Positions 1 through 7,038 are shown, numbered from the stretch's first letter. The stretch is DNA of 7,232 nt from Gammaproteobacteria bacterium (GCA_024511395.1 JANELJ010000110.1:1-7232); one strand, 5' to 3'. Notes: generated by a model from the sequence alone, not told the origin. Translations and numbers: made by a program.

Positions 1-475
1 CCGCTTTCTGAATGGCCAGTCGGTATGCTTTGTCTGGTGTGAGTTTGAGGACTCTAAAGGGAAAAAAAGACCACGTCTATTACTGTCAACAGATATGCAG
101 TTAAGTGGTCTGGATATTATTATCGCTTATGAAAAGCGCTGGTCGATTGAGCCCTTGTTCAATCAGTTAAAAAATGACTGGGGCATGAAACAGACATGGC
201 AGACAACCCGGAAGGTGTTACATCGATGGGTACACATTATTGCTCTGGGGTATATTATACCTCAATTGCGGGCTATTAAATGTCCGGACCCGGTATTGCG
301 CTTAATTGATAATATGCCCTGGCGAAAGAATACACCCATTACTGCCGGAAGAATACGAATGGGATTGATAAGGTATTTTTCGCAGGTTAGGGTCAGGGAC
401 TGGTGGGATAGTAAGTCCCAAAAATTCCAGCCACCGGATACGGATATTTTAAGGCGATTTGAAGATTTGTTATAA
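1..475 (+). mobile_element. Right-hand part of an insertion sequence; exact end not resolved
   Basis: The transposase tail implies an IS whose left part lies outside the window. The right terminal inverted repeat should lie soon after the stop at 475, but without the left end I cannot pair it or recognise a target-site duplication. The boundary given is therefore only the end of the transposase gene; the element probably extends some tens of bases further, perhaps to about 480-503, just short of the boxA-like sequence. Confidence 0.55.
2..475 (+). CDS. IS4-superfamily DDE transposase, C-terminal part (5' end outside window)
   Basis: The frame is open from the first bases of the window, so the Met at 95 is internal and this is the last ~157 residues of a larger protein. 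The segment YEKRWSIEPLFNQLK (128-172) fits the IS4-type C1 signature Y-x2-R-x3-E-x6-K exactly; the Glu at 149-151 would be the third acidic residue of the DDE catalytic triad. The preceding LLLSTD strand and following helical, Trp-rich tail (HRWVHIIALGY, then RVRDWWDSKSQKF) are typical of the RNase H-fold transposases in this group. The stop is a clean TAA and I see no frameshift in the visible part. The first two catalytic Asp residues lie outside the window, so I cannot say whether the gene is intact. Assignment to a particular IS family (IS4, IS701 or a neighbour) is not possible from the tail alone. Confidence 0.85.
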   Translation, partial: RFLNGQSVCFVWCEFEDSKGKKRPRLLLSTDMQLSGLDIIIAYEKRWSIEPLFNQLKNDWGMKQTWQTTRKVLHRWVHIIALGYIIPQLRAIKCPDPVLRLIDNMPWRKNTPITAGRIRMGLIRYFSQVRVRDWWDSKSQKFQPPDTDILRRFEDLL

Positions 476-503
476 AAACAATTTCAAAACAGCTGGTTAT
501 AAA

Positions 504-519
504 CAAATTGTTAAAGAAC
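504..519 (-). promoter_or_regulatory. boxA-like antitermination element
   Basis: Read on the minus strand this is GTTCTTTAACAATTTG. Its first 11 bases differ from the E. coli rrn boxA core (GCTCTTTAACA) at one position. In rRNA operons boxA RNA binds NusB-S10 and nucleates the antitermination complex, both in the 16S leader and in the 16S-23S spacer. Here it lies 4 nt downstream of a hairpin and about 60 nt downstream of a good promoter on the same strand, which is the rrn leader order (promoter, boxB, boxA). No rRNA gene is visible; the IS end follows within about 30 bases. Chance occurrence in AT-rich DNA cannot be excluded. Confidence 0.5.
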
Positions 520-523
520 GTAT

Positions 524-559
524 GAGCGAAACAGGACTCTCAAGGGTGAGCTGTCGCTC
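524..559 (-). promoter_or_regulatory. Bulged hairpin, possible boxB-type leader structure
   Basis: The arms are GAGCGA (524-529) with TCGCTC (554-559), then CAG (532-534) with CTG (551-553), then CTC (537-539) with GAG (548-550): 12 Watson-Crick pairs separated by two 2-nt bulges, all on the same arm. It sits 4 nt 5' of the boxA-like element when read on the minus strand. Neither strand shows a clear T-run directly after the stem, so it does not look like a standard intrinsic terminator. It could alternatively be a fold at the end of the rsmD transcript, or part of the IS end. Confidence 0.45.
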
Positions 560-574
560 TAAACTTTAGTTTAG
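559..574. repeat. Short AT-rich inverted repeat CTAAAC-N4-GTTTAG
   Basis: Perfect 6-bp arms (559-564 and 569-574) around a 4-nt loop. It lies between the candidate start of the minus-strand transcript and the larger hairpin, sharing base 559 with the latter. The stem is weak (two G-C pairs). It might help end the rsmD message, but there is no strong T-tract to support a terminator call. Confidence 0.35.
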
Positions 575-587
575 TTTAATATCTATA

Positions 588-615
588 ATTTTATAAAAGC
601 ACCATCAGGTATCAA
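588..615 (-). promoter_or_regulatory. Candidate sigma70 promoter reading toward the IS
   Basis: On the minus strand: TTGATA (610-615, 5 of 6 to consensus), a 16-bp spacer, and TAAAAT (588-593, 5 of 6). The -35 box overlaps the last codons of rsmD (605-607 is its stop). Expected transcription start is near 581, about 20 nt before the bulged hairpin. Nothing protein-coding follows it on this strand in the window, so it fits a stable-RNA leader or a promoter orphaned by the IS insertion. Confidence 0.5.
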
Positions 616-1219
616 TTAAATAATAAGCCAGTTGCCCGGCTGTTTTGTTTTTAGTGATATACCACAGTTCCGGCAGCTGAGGCAGTGGTGTGTTTTTTTC
701 CATTTCGATATAAATCACCGCCTGTTCTGACAGACTGCCAGATTGATGCAGCAACTGGCAAAATTTTTCTACTAAATGCTGGTTAAACGGCGGGTCAAGA
801 AAAACAATATCAAAAGGGCCGACATTTTCCTGCTGTAGATAAGCGGCAGCATCCATATGTACCGCCTGGCCATTGTCCACTTTTAATAGGGCCAGATTGC
901 TTCGGAGCATTTTGATGGCCTGGGGATTGTTATCCACCATAACAACCTGCGCGGCAAAACGTGACACAGCCTCAAAGCCCAGGGCGCCGCTGCCGGAAAA
1001 CAGATCCAGACAGCGGGCATCGGCGATATCGGCCTGCAGCCAGTTAAACAGAGTTTCTCTGACACGATCCATGGTGGGACGCAGGCCTTCACCGTCTGGG
1101 AATTTCAGTTTACGCCCGCGCCACTGGCCGCCTATAATGCGCAGTTCATTACTACCCTTTTTTACCGCAGCCTTTTTTCCTGCTAATGGCTTTTTTCTAG
1201 TCTGTGAGTTTTTCAACAT
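605..1219 (-). CDS. rsmD: 16S rRNA (guanine(966)-N2)-methyltransferase RsmD
   Basis: RsmD methylates N2 of G966 in 16S rRNA of the assembling 30S subunit, using S-adenosylmethionine. The 204-residue product has the family hallmarks in order: a lysine-rich N-terminus, LRIIGGQWRGRKL (26-38), LRPTMDRVRETLFNWL (46-61), SAM motif I LDLFSGSGALGFEA (71-84), acidic motif II VDNN (95-98), and catalytic motif IV FLDPPF (140-145), the (N/D)PP(Y/F) motif of amino-group methyltransferases. The frame opens at a TTG at 1231, but I prefer the ATG at 1219, which gives the usual family length. Its ribosome binding site is weak (GUGGG about 7 nt upstream), and the gene overlaps the end of the M16 gene by 23 bp, so translation is probably coupled to it. 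It is the last gene of the minus-strand operon, and the pairing of rsmD with M16 peptidase genes is common in gammaproteobacteria. Confidence 0.95.
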   Translation of the reverse strand: MLKNSQTRKKPLAGKKAAVKKGSNELRIIGGQWRGRKLKFPDGEGLRPTMDRVRETLFNWLQADIADARCLDLFSGSGALGFEAVSRFAAQVVMVDNNPQAIKMLRSNLALLKVDNGQAVHMDAAAYLQQENVGPFDIVFLDPPFNQHLVEKFCQLLHQSGSLSEQAVIYIEMEKNTPLPQLPELWYITKNKTAGQLAYYLIDT

Positions 1220-2600
1220 CCGGGCCCACAATAATAGTTGCCATTTTATCGGGGTGTACCCGGCGTTTAAAGGCGGACTTTATCTGCTCTAGGGTGACGG
1301 CTTCAATATGGGCATTGTATTTGTCCAGATAATCCAGAGGTAAATCATAAAAGCCTATCACGGCCAGATTTTCTACAATGTTTTTATTACTGGCCTGTTT
1401 TAAAGGGAAACTGCCGGTGATATTCAGTTTGGCATTATCCAGTTCTTCCTGAGTCGGGCCCTTTTCAATATACTGTTTCAGGTTCAGTCTGACCAGATCA
1501 ATGGCCTCTTGGGTTGAACTCTGCTTGGTGGTAAAGCTGAACTGATACGGCCCTTCGGCATGCATGGGTATCAGATAACTGCCTATACTATAGGTTAAGC
1601 CGCGTTTGACCCGTACCTCTTTCATTAGCCGAGCACTAAAGCCACTACCGCCCAGAATGTGATTGCCTACATAAAGCGCATAATAATCCTTATCGCTGCG
1701 TTTAATCCCGGGCTGGCCCATAAGAACGGTGGTTTGGATGGAAGCATGGTTAATGCGGACTTCTTCGGCGTTAGCCAGCTGCGGAGCTGTTGGTAATTGT
1801 GCAGCTTTTCTGCCTTCAGGTAAAGCCGCACTGATCTGCTCGGCATAGTCCTGCGCCTGCTGTTCACTCAGATCGCCTACAATAGCCAGTACCGCATTTT
1901 TTGCTACATAATACTGTTTATAATATTTAAGCAGATCATTCCGCGTTAAAGCTTTAAGGCTGTCTTTATTACCTCCGGGCGGTGTGCCGTAGGGATGGTT
2001 TTTATACAGAGTTTCATAAAAGGCACGGGAAGCTTTTTTAGATGGTGTCTGTTCAATATAATCCAGCTGTACCAGCATCCTGGCCACTTCACGCTGTATC
2101 GCTTCCTCTGGGAAACTGGCATTGACCAGAACTTCAGTCAGCAGTTTTAAGGCACCGTTTTTCTGTTTGTCATAGCTCAGGGTACGAATATTAATTAAAG
2201 CCATATCCCGATAATTGCCACTGCTATAGTCAATACCCAGAGAAGCAAACTGCTCGGCAATCTGATCGGCATTCAAATTTTTAGTGCCTTCAAAGACCAG
2301 ACCGTTAGTGAGTTTAGCCAGACCGGCCAGCACAATACCGTCTTTTGACTTAAAACTGCTGTCTCTGGCAGCACCGGCATCAAATATCAGACGAAAGTCA
2401 ATCATGGGCAGGGTATCGGCTTTCTGGAACAGCACTTCCATGCCGTTACTGGTGTACCAGCGGCTGACTTTTCCGACACGGTCAGTATGGCCATCCGTTT
2501 TAATCTTCTGAGCATAGCCTGCGGTAGTTAAAAAGCTCAGGGAAGTAAAAGCCAGGGTCAAAATAAGAACTGTTTTTAATTTAAAAATTTTATTGCGCAT
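1197..2600 (-). CDS. Exported M16 family protein, metal-site-less (alpha/SPH2682-like) subunit
   Basis: The 467-residue product starts at the ATG at 2600: this gives a clean signal peptide (MRNKIFK, hydrophobic core about 9-27, likely cleavage after AGYA at 30) and a strong GGAGG 9 nt upstream. The longer frame to 2684 would bury that signal. It has the two homologous M16 halves (about 45-240 and 280-460). At the position of the HxxEH zinc motif it reads KLTNG (96-100), aligned through the following LVFEGT, so all three visible ligands or catalytic residues are gone. It keeps the C-terminal substrate-binding signature FSARLMKEVRVKRGLTY (321-337) with the Arg/Tyr pair R330 and Y337. This is the pattern of the non-catalytic partner in heterodimeric M16B proteases such as mitochondrial MPP-alpha and Sphingomonas SPH2682. 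Its partner is the gene directly upstream. Substrates are not predictable; periplasmic location is inferred from the signal peptide. Confidence 0.9.
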   Translation of the reverse strand: MRNKIFKLKTVLILTLAFTSLSFLTTAGYAQKIKTDGHTDRVGKVSRWYTSNGMEVLFQKADTLPMIDFRLIFDAGAARDSSFKSKDGIVLAGLAKLTNGLVFEGTKNLNADQIAEQFASLGIDYSSGNYRDMALINIRTLSYDKQKNGALKLLTEVLVNASFPEEAIQREVARMLVQLDYIEQTPSKKASRAFYETLYKNHPYGTPPGGNKDSLKALTRNDLLKYYKQYYVAKNAVLAIVGDLSEQQAQDYAEQISAALPEGRKAAQLPTAPQLANAEEVRINHASIQTTVLMGQPGIKRSDKDYYALYVGNHILGGSGFSARLMKEVRVKRGLTYSIGSYLIPMHAEGPYQFSFTTKQSSTQEAIDLVRLNLKQYIEKGPTQEELDNAKLNITGSFPLKQASNKNIVENLAVIGFYDLPLDYLDKYNAHIEAVTLEQIKSAFKRRVHPDKMATIIVGPDVEKLTD

Positions 2601-2601
2601 T

Positions 2602-4059
2602 TTATTTAACCTCCATGCTGGCTGTTTCTGCTTTTGCATTAGCCGCATTCTTTTGAGACTGATGGTTTTGAGCCTGTTTATCAATCGGGGTTAAACGAGC
2701 AATGGTCAGTGTTTTAGGGATCAGGTATTTACGGGCCACCTGCTGGATCTGCTCCAGGGTTATGGCCTGAATCCGCTCTACATAGCGGCTTTGTTCTTCC
2801 CAACCGATACCGGTTGTTTCAGCAATGCCGATTTTCATGGCCTGATAAAACATGGAATCCTGCTCATAAACCGCCGATGAAATCACCTGCGCTTTAACGC
2901 GCTGCAGTTCTTCTTCGGATACCGGTTTCTGTTTTATATCTTCCACTTCCTTAAGCAGGGCGGCTTTTAACTCATCCACGGCCACATCTTTAGCTGGAGT
3001 AGCGTCCAGTAAAAACAGAGTCTGCATACGGGATTCCAGGGAATAACCGGCTTCTGCAGAAGTGGCAATTTTACTCCCTCTGACCAGATGTTTACTAAAA
3101 CGGGCACTGTCTCCGCCGTCCATGAGTCCGGCCAGCAGATCCAGAGCATAGGGTTCCCATTGCTGTTCAGCAGTATTTATTACCGGAACCTTATAGCCCA
3201 TGATCAAATAGGGCAGTTTAGCTTCCAGCAGCATTTCCACCTGTTTAGGGCCTTTCTGTTTTACTTCAATCCGCGGCTTGACCGATTTCACCTTAAAGGG
3301 TTTTAAGTCGCCAAAATACTGTTCAGCCAGCTTAAACACGGCCTGTGGTTCTACATCACCGACCACCACCAGAATGGCATTATTAGGTGCATAATAACGC
3401 TCATACCACTGGCGCAGATCATCGACCGTCATATTTTTCAGATCATCCATCCAGCCGATAATCGAATTGTGGTAGCCGCTACTGTCAAAGGCAGTGGCAT
3501 TAAACTGCTCATAAGTCAGAGCCTGCGGCTTATCGTCAGTACGCATACGGCGTTCTTCCATCACCACCATGATTTCTTTTTTAAATTCTTCTTCCGGTAA
3601 TAACAGACCGCGCATACGGTCTGATTCCAGTTCAAAACTGACCTTTAAACGGCTTTTTTCCAATTTCTGGTAGTAGGCTGTATAATCTTTGGAAGTAAAG
3701 GCATTATCATCCCCGCCATTGCGGGCAATAATTTTATTGAATTCACCGGCCGGAAATTTTTCTGTGCCTTTAAACATCATATGTTCCAGCACATGGGACA
3801 CACCAGTGGTTCCTCCGCTTTCATAACTGGAACCAACCCGATACCAGACCTGGGATACCACCACTGGCGCACGATGGTCAGGTTTGACAATAACTTTCAT
3901 GCCATTAGGCAGCATTTTTTCATAGACACTTTTATCTCCCTGTATATCCGATTGAACGGTTTCTGCCAGTACCGTATTTACAAACAAAAGCATTAACAGG
4001 CTGCTAAATCCTGTGATTAAGGTTTTTAGTGGTATTTTGTTCAGGTTTTTTCCTGTCAT
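2602..4059 (-). CDS. Exported M16 family zinc metallopeptidase, catalytic (beta-type) subunit
   Basis: The 485-residue product begins with a signal peptide (MTGKNLNKIPLK, core about 13-30, likely cleavage after VLA at 32). The inverted zinc motif HVLEH is intact (H89, E92, H93; 3781-3795), and the third ligand Glu of VVMEERRM falls at E169, 76 residues after H93, the spacing seen in M16 peptidases. A second M16 domain follows, but its segment around 318-342 (DSARFSKHLVRGSKIATSAEAGYS) lacks the usual Arg/Tyr substrate-binding signature that its downstream neighbour retains. The two thus look like complementary halves of one protease, as in MPP beta/alpha. The last ~25 residues are a Gln/Ala/Lys-rich tail with no recognisable fold. 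A purine-rich GGAAGAG lies about 11 nt before the ATG. First gene of the minus-strand operon. Some homologues are annotated pqqL-like, but nothing here ties it to PQQ synthesis. Confidence 0.93.
   Translation of the reverse strand: MTGKNLNKIPLKTLITGFSSLLMLLFVNTVLAETVQSDIQGDKSVYEKMLPNGMKVIVKPDHRAPVVVSQVWYRVGSSYESGGTTGVSHVLEHMMFKGTEKFPAGEFNKIIARNGGDDNAFTSKDYTAYYQKLEKSRLKVSFELESDRMRGLLLPEEEFKKEIMVVMEERRMRTDDKPQALTYEQFNATAFDSSGYHNSIIGWMDDLKNMTVDDLRQWYERYYAPNNAILVVVGDVEPQAVFKLAEQYFGDLKPFKVKSVKPRIEVKQKGPKQVEMLLEAKLPYLIMGYKVPVINTAEQQWEPYALDLLAGLMDGGDSARFSKHLVRGSKIATSAEAGYSLESRMQTLFLLDATPAKDVAVDELKAALLKEVEDIKQKPVSEEELQRVKAQVISSAVYEQDSMFYQAMKIGIAETTGIGWEEQSRYVERIQAITLEQIQQVARKYLIPKTLTIARLTPIDKQAQNHQSQKNAANAKAETASMEVK
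2610..2614 (-). promoter_or_regulatory. Ribosome binding site deciding the start of the second M16 gene
   Basis: GGAGG on the minus strand lies inside the last codons of the upstream M16 gene, 9 nt before the ATG at 2600. The upstream stop (2602-2604) is separated from this ATG by a single base, an arrangement that favours translational coupling and equal amounts of the two proteins. Confidence 0.8.
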
Positions 4060-4112
4060 AAAGATCTTCTCTTCCTATTTCCTAACTTTTTACAGGTTTA
4101 TCAGGTAAAATA

Positions 4113-4147
4113 ACTGGTTTAGTGCTGATTTATTTTAATGAACCAGT
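4113..4147. repeat. Inverted repeat ACTGGTT...AACCAGT in the divergent control region
   Basis: Perfect 7-bp arms at 4113-4119 and 4141-4147, centre to centre 28 bp. The right arm overlaps the -10 box of the candidate promoter for the M16 operon, and the left arm would lie downstream of its start. A regulator binding both arms could block this promoter; alternatively it forms a hairpin near the 5' end of the M16 mRNA. No known operator consensus is recognised. Confidence 0.4.
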
Positions 4148-4173
4148 ATAACTTAGATATATCACTTAGATAA
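4145..4173 (-). promoter_or_regulatory. Candidate promoter for the M16-M16-rsmD operon
   Basis: On the minus strand: TTATCT (4168-4173, 3 of 6 to the -35 consensus), a 17-bp spacer, and TATACT (4145-4150, 5 of 6 to the -10 consensus). Expected start is near 4138, leaving a leader of about 78 nt before the ATG at 4059. The poor -35 box suggests activation or a modest promoter. Confidence 0.4.
4151..4172. repeat. Direct repeat ACTTAGATA x2, 13-bp period
   Basis: Two identical 9-bp copies at 4151-4159 and 4164-4172, separated by TATC. They fill the spacer and most of the -35 box of the candidate minus-strand promoter. Tandem sites near one helical turn apart are typical of regulator binding, but chance in AT-rich DNA is a real alternative. 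Confidence 0.4.
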
Positions 4174-4242
4174 AGTTTAAATTCATTCAATACAGGCATT
4201 AGCCAGACACGTTTATCTGTTAACCGAGAAAACACATACTCT

Positions 4243-5331
4243 ATGTTCAGTTTTATAAAGCGCAATAATAAAGAGACCGATAAAAAGGAAAACAGTTCCT
4301 CAGATAATGCTGATTTAACTCAGGAGCAGGCTCCTGAAGCCGCTTCCAGTACCGAAAATAATCTTCCTGAAAAAACCTATCAGGAAAATACCGCACCCGA
4401 AAGCAAGAAGGGATTATTTGGACGACTGAAGCAACGTCTGAGCAAGACCCGCAGTTCCATAACTGAAGGGATCAGCAATGTTATTCTGGGTAAAAAGGAA
4501 ATTGATGATGATTTGCTGGAAGAAATCGAAACCCAGTTGCTGATGTCCGATATGGGTGTTGAGGCCACCATGGCTATTATTGAAAACCTGACAGACCGCA
4601 TTTCCCGTAAACAGCTCTCTGATGCCAACTCTCTGTTTCAGGCCATGGAAGAAGAAATGACAGCACTGCTGGAGCCGGTTAATATTCCCTTTAGTATTGA
4701 TGCCACTAAACAGCCCTATGTGGTTTTAATGGTGGGCATTAATGGTGCCGGTAAAACCACAACTATCGGCAAGCTGGCCAAAAAGTTTCAGAACGAAGGC
4801 CATTCTGTGATGCTGGCCGCCGGGGATACCTTCCGTGCTGCCGCAGTGGAACAGTTACAGGTCTGGGGTGAACGCAATAATATTCCAGTCATTGCCCAGC
4901 ATACCGGTGCCGACTCGGCTTCGGTGATCTATGATGCCATTGAGGCCGGTAAGGCACGTAATATTGATATTGTTATTGCCGACACCGCCGGACGCCTGCA
5001 CACCCAGTCCAACTTAATGGATGAACTGGCCAAGGTTAAACGGGTCGCTTCCAAGATAGATGACACCGCCCCCCATGAAATTATGCTGGTGGTGGATGCC
5101 GGTACCGGACAGAATGCCCTGAACCAGGCTATGGAATTTAATAATACTGTGGGTTTGACCGGTATTACAGTCACCAAGCTTGACGGCACCGCCAAGGGCG
5201 GGATTATTTTTGCTATCGCCAAAAAACTGAATATTCCTATTCGCTTTATTGGCGTGGGGGAAAGTATTGATGATCTACGGCCCTTTGATGCCAAGGAATT
5301 TGTCCAGGCATTATTAAGTCGGGAAGAGTGA
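4243..5331 (+). CDS. ftsY: Signal recognition particle receptor FtsY
   Basis: FtsY is the SRP-family GTPase that docks SRP-ribosome complexes at the inner membrane and hands nascent membrane proteins to the Sec translocon. The 362-residue product has a short Lys/Glu-rich A domain (about 1-55; N-terminal MFSFIKR is a typical membrane-contacting start), a helical N domain (about 56-150) and a complete NG GTPase: G1 GINGAGKTT (165-173), G2 DTFRAAA (195-201), G3 DTAGR (247-251), G4 TKLDG (311-315), G5 GVGE (337-340), with the conserved closing segment DDLRPFDAKEFVQALL. The A domain is shorter than that of E. coli FtsY (497 residues) but usual for other bacteria. The ribosome binding site is weak: only GAGAA, more than 10 nt upstream. 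It is the first gene of the ftsY-ftsE-ftsX operon, divergent from the M16 genes. I see no confident promoter in the 183-bp gap. Confidence 0.97.
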   Translation: MFSFIKRNNKETDKKENSSSDNADLTQEQAPEAASSTENNLPEKTYQENTAPESKKGLFGRLKQRLSKTRSSITEGISNVILGKKEIDDDLLEEIETQLLMSDMGVEATMAIIENLTDRISRKQLSDANSLFQAMEEEMTALLEPVNIPFSIDATKQPYVVLMVGINGAGKTTTIGKLAKKFQNEGHSVMLAAGDTFRAAAVEQLQVWGERNNIPVIAQHTGADSASVIYDAIEAGKARNIDIVIADTAGRLHTQSNLMDELAKVKRVASKIDDTAPHEIMLVVDAGTGQNALNQAMEFNNTVGLTGITVTKLDGTAKGGIIFAIAKKLNIPIRFIGVGESIDDLRPFDAKEFVQALLSREE

Positions 5332-5380
5332 AAGAAGTTTCAGTTTTTAGAAGAATAATAATAAAGGGTTGTTGGTTTTT

Positions 5381-6046
5381 ATGATTCTGTTTGATCAGGT
5401 CAGTAAGCGTTACCCGGGGGGAAATGAAGCATTAAGTCATGTTAATTTTCATCTGCATCAGGGTGAAATGGCTTTTTTAACCGGGCATTCCGGTGCCGGA
5501 AAAAGTACTCTGCTTAAGTTAATTGCTCTGATTGAACGGGCTACCACCGGTAATGTCATTATCGGCGGAAAAAATCTGCATAAAGTCAGCCGTCATACCC
5601 TGCCCTATCTGCGTCGCAATATGGGTATTATATTTCAGGATTACCAGTTACTGTATGATCGGACCGTTTTTGATAATGTCGCCCTGCCCCTGATTATCAG
5701 CGGTTTTTCTTCCCGTGAAGTTAAAAAACGGGTGCATGCCGCACTGGATAAAGTAGGCCTGCTACGTCATGAAAAAAAATACCCGGTTACCCTTTCCGGG
5801 GGTGAGCAGCAACGAGTCAGTATCGCCCGTGCAGTAGTCAATAAACCGGCTTTGCTGCTGGCTGATGAACCGACCGGTAATCTGGATCCCGATCTGTCAC
5901 TGGAAATTATGGATCTGTTTATGGCATTTAACCAGGTGGGCGTAACGGTATTAATTGCTACCCATGATATTCCCCTGATCAATCAACTGGATAAACGTAT
6001 TGTCCACCTGGAGCATGGTCAGTTGCTGACGGTGGAGGAAGACTAA
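5381..6046 (+). CDS. ftsE: Cell division ATP-binding protein FtsE
   Basis: FtsE is the cytoplasmic ATPase of the FtsEX complex, which links divisome assembly to activation of septal peptidoglycan hydrolases. The 221-residue product, the usual length, carries all ABC motifs: Walker A GHSGAGKST (35-43), Q-loop Q86 in IIFQDYQLL, signature LSGGEQQR (138-145), Walker B LLLADEPT with catalytic E163 (158-165), D-loop NLDP, and switch H195. The opening MILFDQVSKRYPGG is characteristic of FtsE and fixes the start at the ATG at 5381; in-frame TTG codons at 5369 and 5372 are less likely. An AGGG at 5365-5368 is the only visible ribosome binding site, rather far (12 nt) from this ATG. It begins 49 bp after ftsY and overlaps ftsX by one base. 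Confidence 0.97.
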   Translation: MILFDQVSKRYPGGNEALSHVNFHLHQGEMAFLTGHSGAGKSTLLKLIALIERATTGNVIIGGKNLHKVSRHTLPYLRRNMGIIFQDYQLLYDRTVFDNVALPLIISGFSSREVKKRVHAALDKVGLLRHEKKYPVTLSGGEQQRVSIARAVVNKPALLLADEPTGNLDPDLSLEIMDLFMAFNQVGVTVLIATHDIPLINQLDKRIVHLEHGQLLTVEED

Positions 6047-7038
6047 TGGCCGGACAATCCAGCAGCACTGAAAGCCAGGTTCAGTTAAGACAGCTACGGC
6101 CCAGCTTTTCTTCACACTTTAAAGAATTTTTTGTCCGTCATCTGCAGGTGTTTTTTTATTCCCTAGGACTGCTCAGCCGTACACCTTTCTCAACCCTGCT
6201 CACGGCTGCCGCTCTGGGTATTGCACTGGCTTTGCCTGCCGGTCTGTATGTTATACTGGATCACGCTAAACAGCTCAGCGGTGACTTTGACAGCATTAAC
6301 CAGATGTCACTGTTTATGAAACAGGATATCAGCACTCAGGCCATTGATCGGCTACAAAAAAAACTCAATGCCTGGCCTGAAATAGCTCAGGTTAAACATA
6401 TTGATCGGGCTGCGGCCCTGAAAGAATTTCAGGAAAACTCCGGTTTTGGCGATGCCCTTAAAGCATTAAAAGATAATCCTCTGCCTCATTTGCTGATAGT
6501 CTATCCCAGCCTGACGCATAATGAAGCGGAACAGATCAACCACCTGCTGGCCGATTTAAAAAAACTGCCGGAAGTTAATCTGGTTCAGCTGGACATTCAG
6601 TGGCTGCAGCGCCTGTATGCCATTATTCATATTGCTCAGCGGGGGATTTTTATTATTGGTGCATTACTGGCGCTGGCCGTATTACTCATTATCGGTAATA
6701 CCATTCGCCTGGCCATTGAAAACCGACGCAGTGAAATTGTGGTAATGAAACTGATTGGCGCCACAGATAGTTTTATTCGTCGACCGTTTCTTTATACCGG
6801 TTTCTGGTACGGCCTGTTTGGCAGTCTGATAGCCATATTACTGGTCAACCTGTCCCTGCTGATGATCAGTAATCCGCTGGCCCATTTATCATCTCTATAC
6901 AATAACAGCGAATTATTTTCCCTAGGCTTAATGGGTATTAACACCAGTCTGACTTTACTGGTATCCAGTTGTGTGCTGGGCTGGCTGGGTGCACGAATGG
7001 CCGTAGGCAGGCACTTAAAAGAAATAGAACCCAAATAA
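6046..7038 (+). CDS. ftsX: Cell division protein FtsX
   Basis: FtsX is the inner-membrane partner of FtsE; its periplasmic loop recruits activators of peptidoglycan hydrolases (EnvC in E. coli) at the septum. The 330-residue product has a cytoplasmic N-terminal stretch, TM1 about 50-72, a large periplasmic domain about 73-195, then three closely spaced segments at about 200-222, 250-274 and 295-318: the four-TM FtsX topology. After TM2 comes IENRRSEIVVMKLIGAT (224-240), the conserved cytoplasmic coupling region of the FtsX/MacB-type permease domain. The start is set by a TAATG overlap with ftsE and a strong GGAGGA (6034-6039) 6 nt upstream, so FtsE and FtsX synthesis is probably coupled. No clear terminator follows. 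Confidence 0.96.
   Translation: MAGQSSSTESQVQLRQLRPSFSSHFKEFFVRHLQVFFYSLGLLSRTPFSTLLTAAALGIALALPAGLYVILDHAKQLSGDFDSINQMSLFMKQDISTQAIDRLQKKLNAWPEIAQVKHIDRAAALKEFQENSGFGDALKALKDNPLPHLLIVYPSLTHNEAEQINHLLADLKKLPEVNLVQLDIQWLQRLYAIIHIAQRGIFIIGALLALAVLLIIGNTIRLAIENRRSEIVVMKLIGATDSFIRRPFLYTGFWYGLFGSLIAILLVNLSLLMISNPLAHLSSLYNNSELFSLGLMGINTSLTLLVSSCVLGWLGARMAVGRHLKEIEPK

Noticed and set aside
524..574. Intrinsic terminator for rsmD or the transposase
   Set aside because: Hairpins are present, but neither strand has a clear T-run right after a GC-rich stem.
1220..1231. TTG start for rsmD at 1231
   Set aside because: An ATG four codons later gives the normal family N-terminus; the extra MWAR adds nothing conserved. 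The TTG start cannot be fully excluded.
873..1292. 139-residue open frame on the plus strand
   Set aside because: It runs antisense through rsmD, whose SAM and DPPF motifs are unmistakable; the product shows no domain-like composition.
2601..2684. N-terminal extension of the second M16 protein to an ATG at 2684
   Set aside because: It would put 28 residues before a textbook signal peptide and overlap the upstream gene by 83 bp, whereas the ATG at 2600 has a strong GGAGG at proper spacing.
4060..4242. Sigma70 promoter for ftsY on the plus strand
   Set aside because: TATAAC at 4147-4152 resembles a -10 box but has no acceptable -35 at 16-18 bp, and the other candidates are weaker.
4929..5294. 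121-residue open frame on the minus strand
   Set aside because: It lies wholly inside the ftsY GTPase domain on the opposite strand and shows no recognisable motif.
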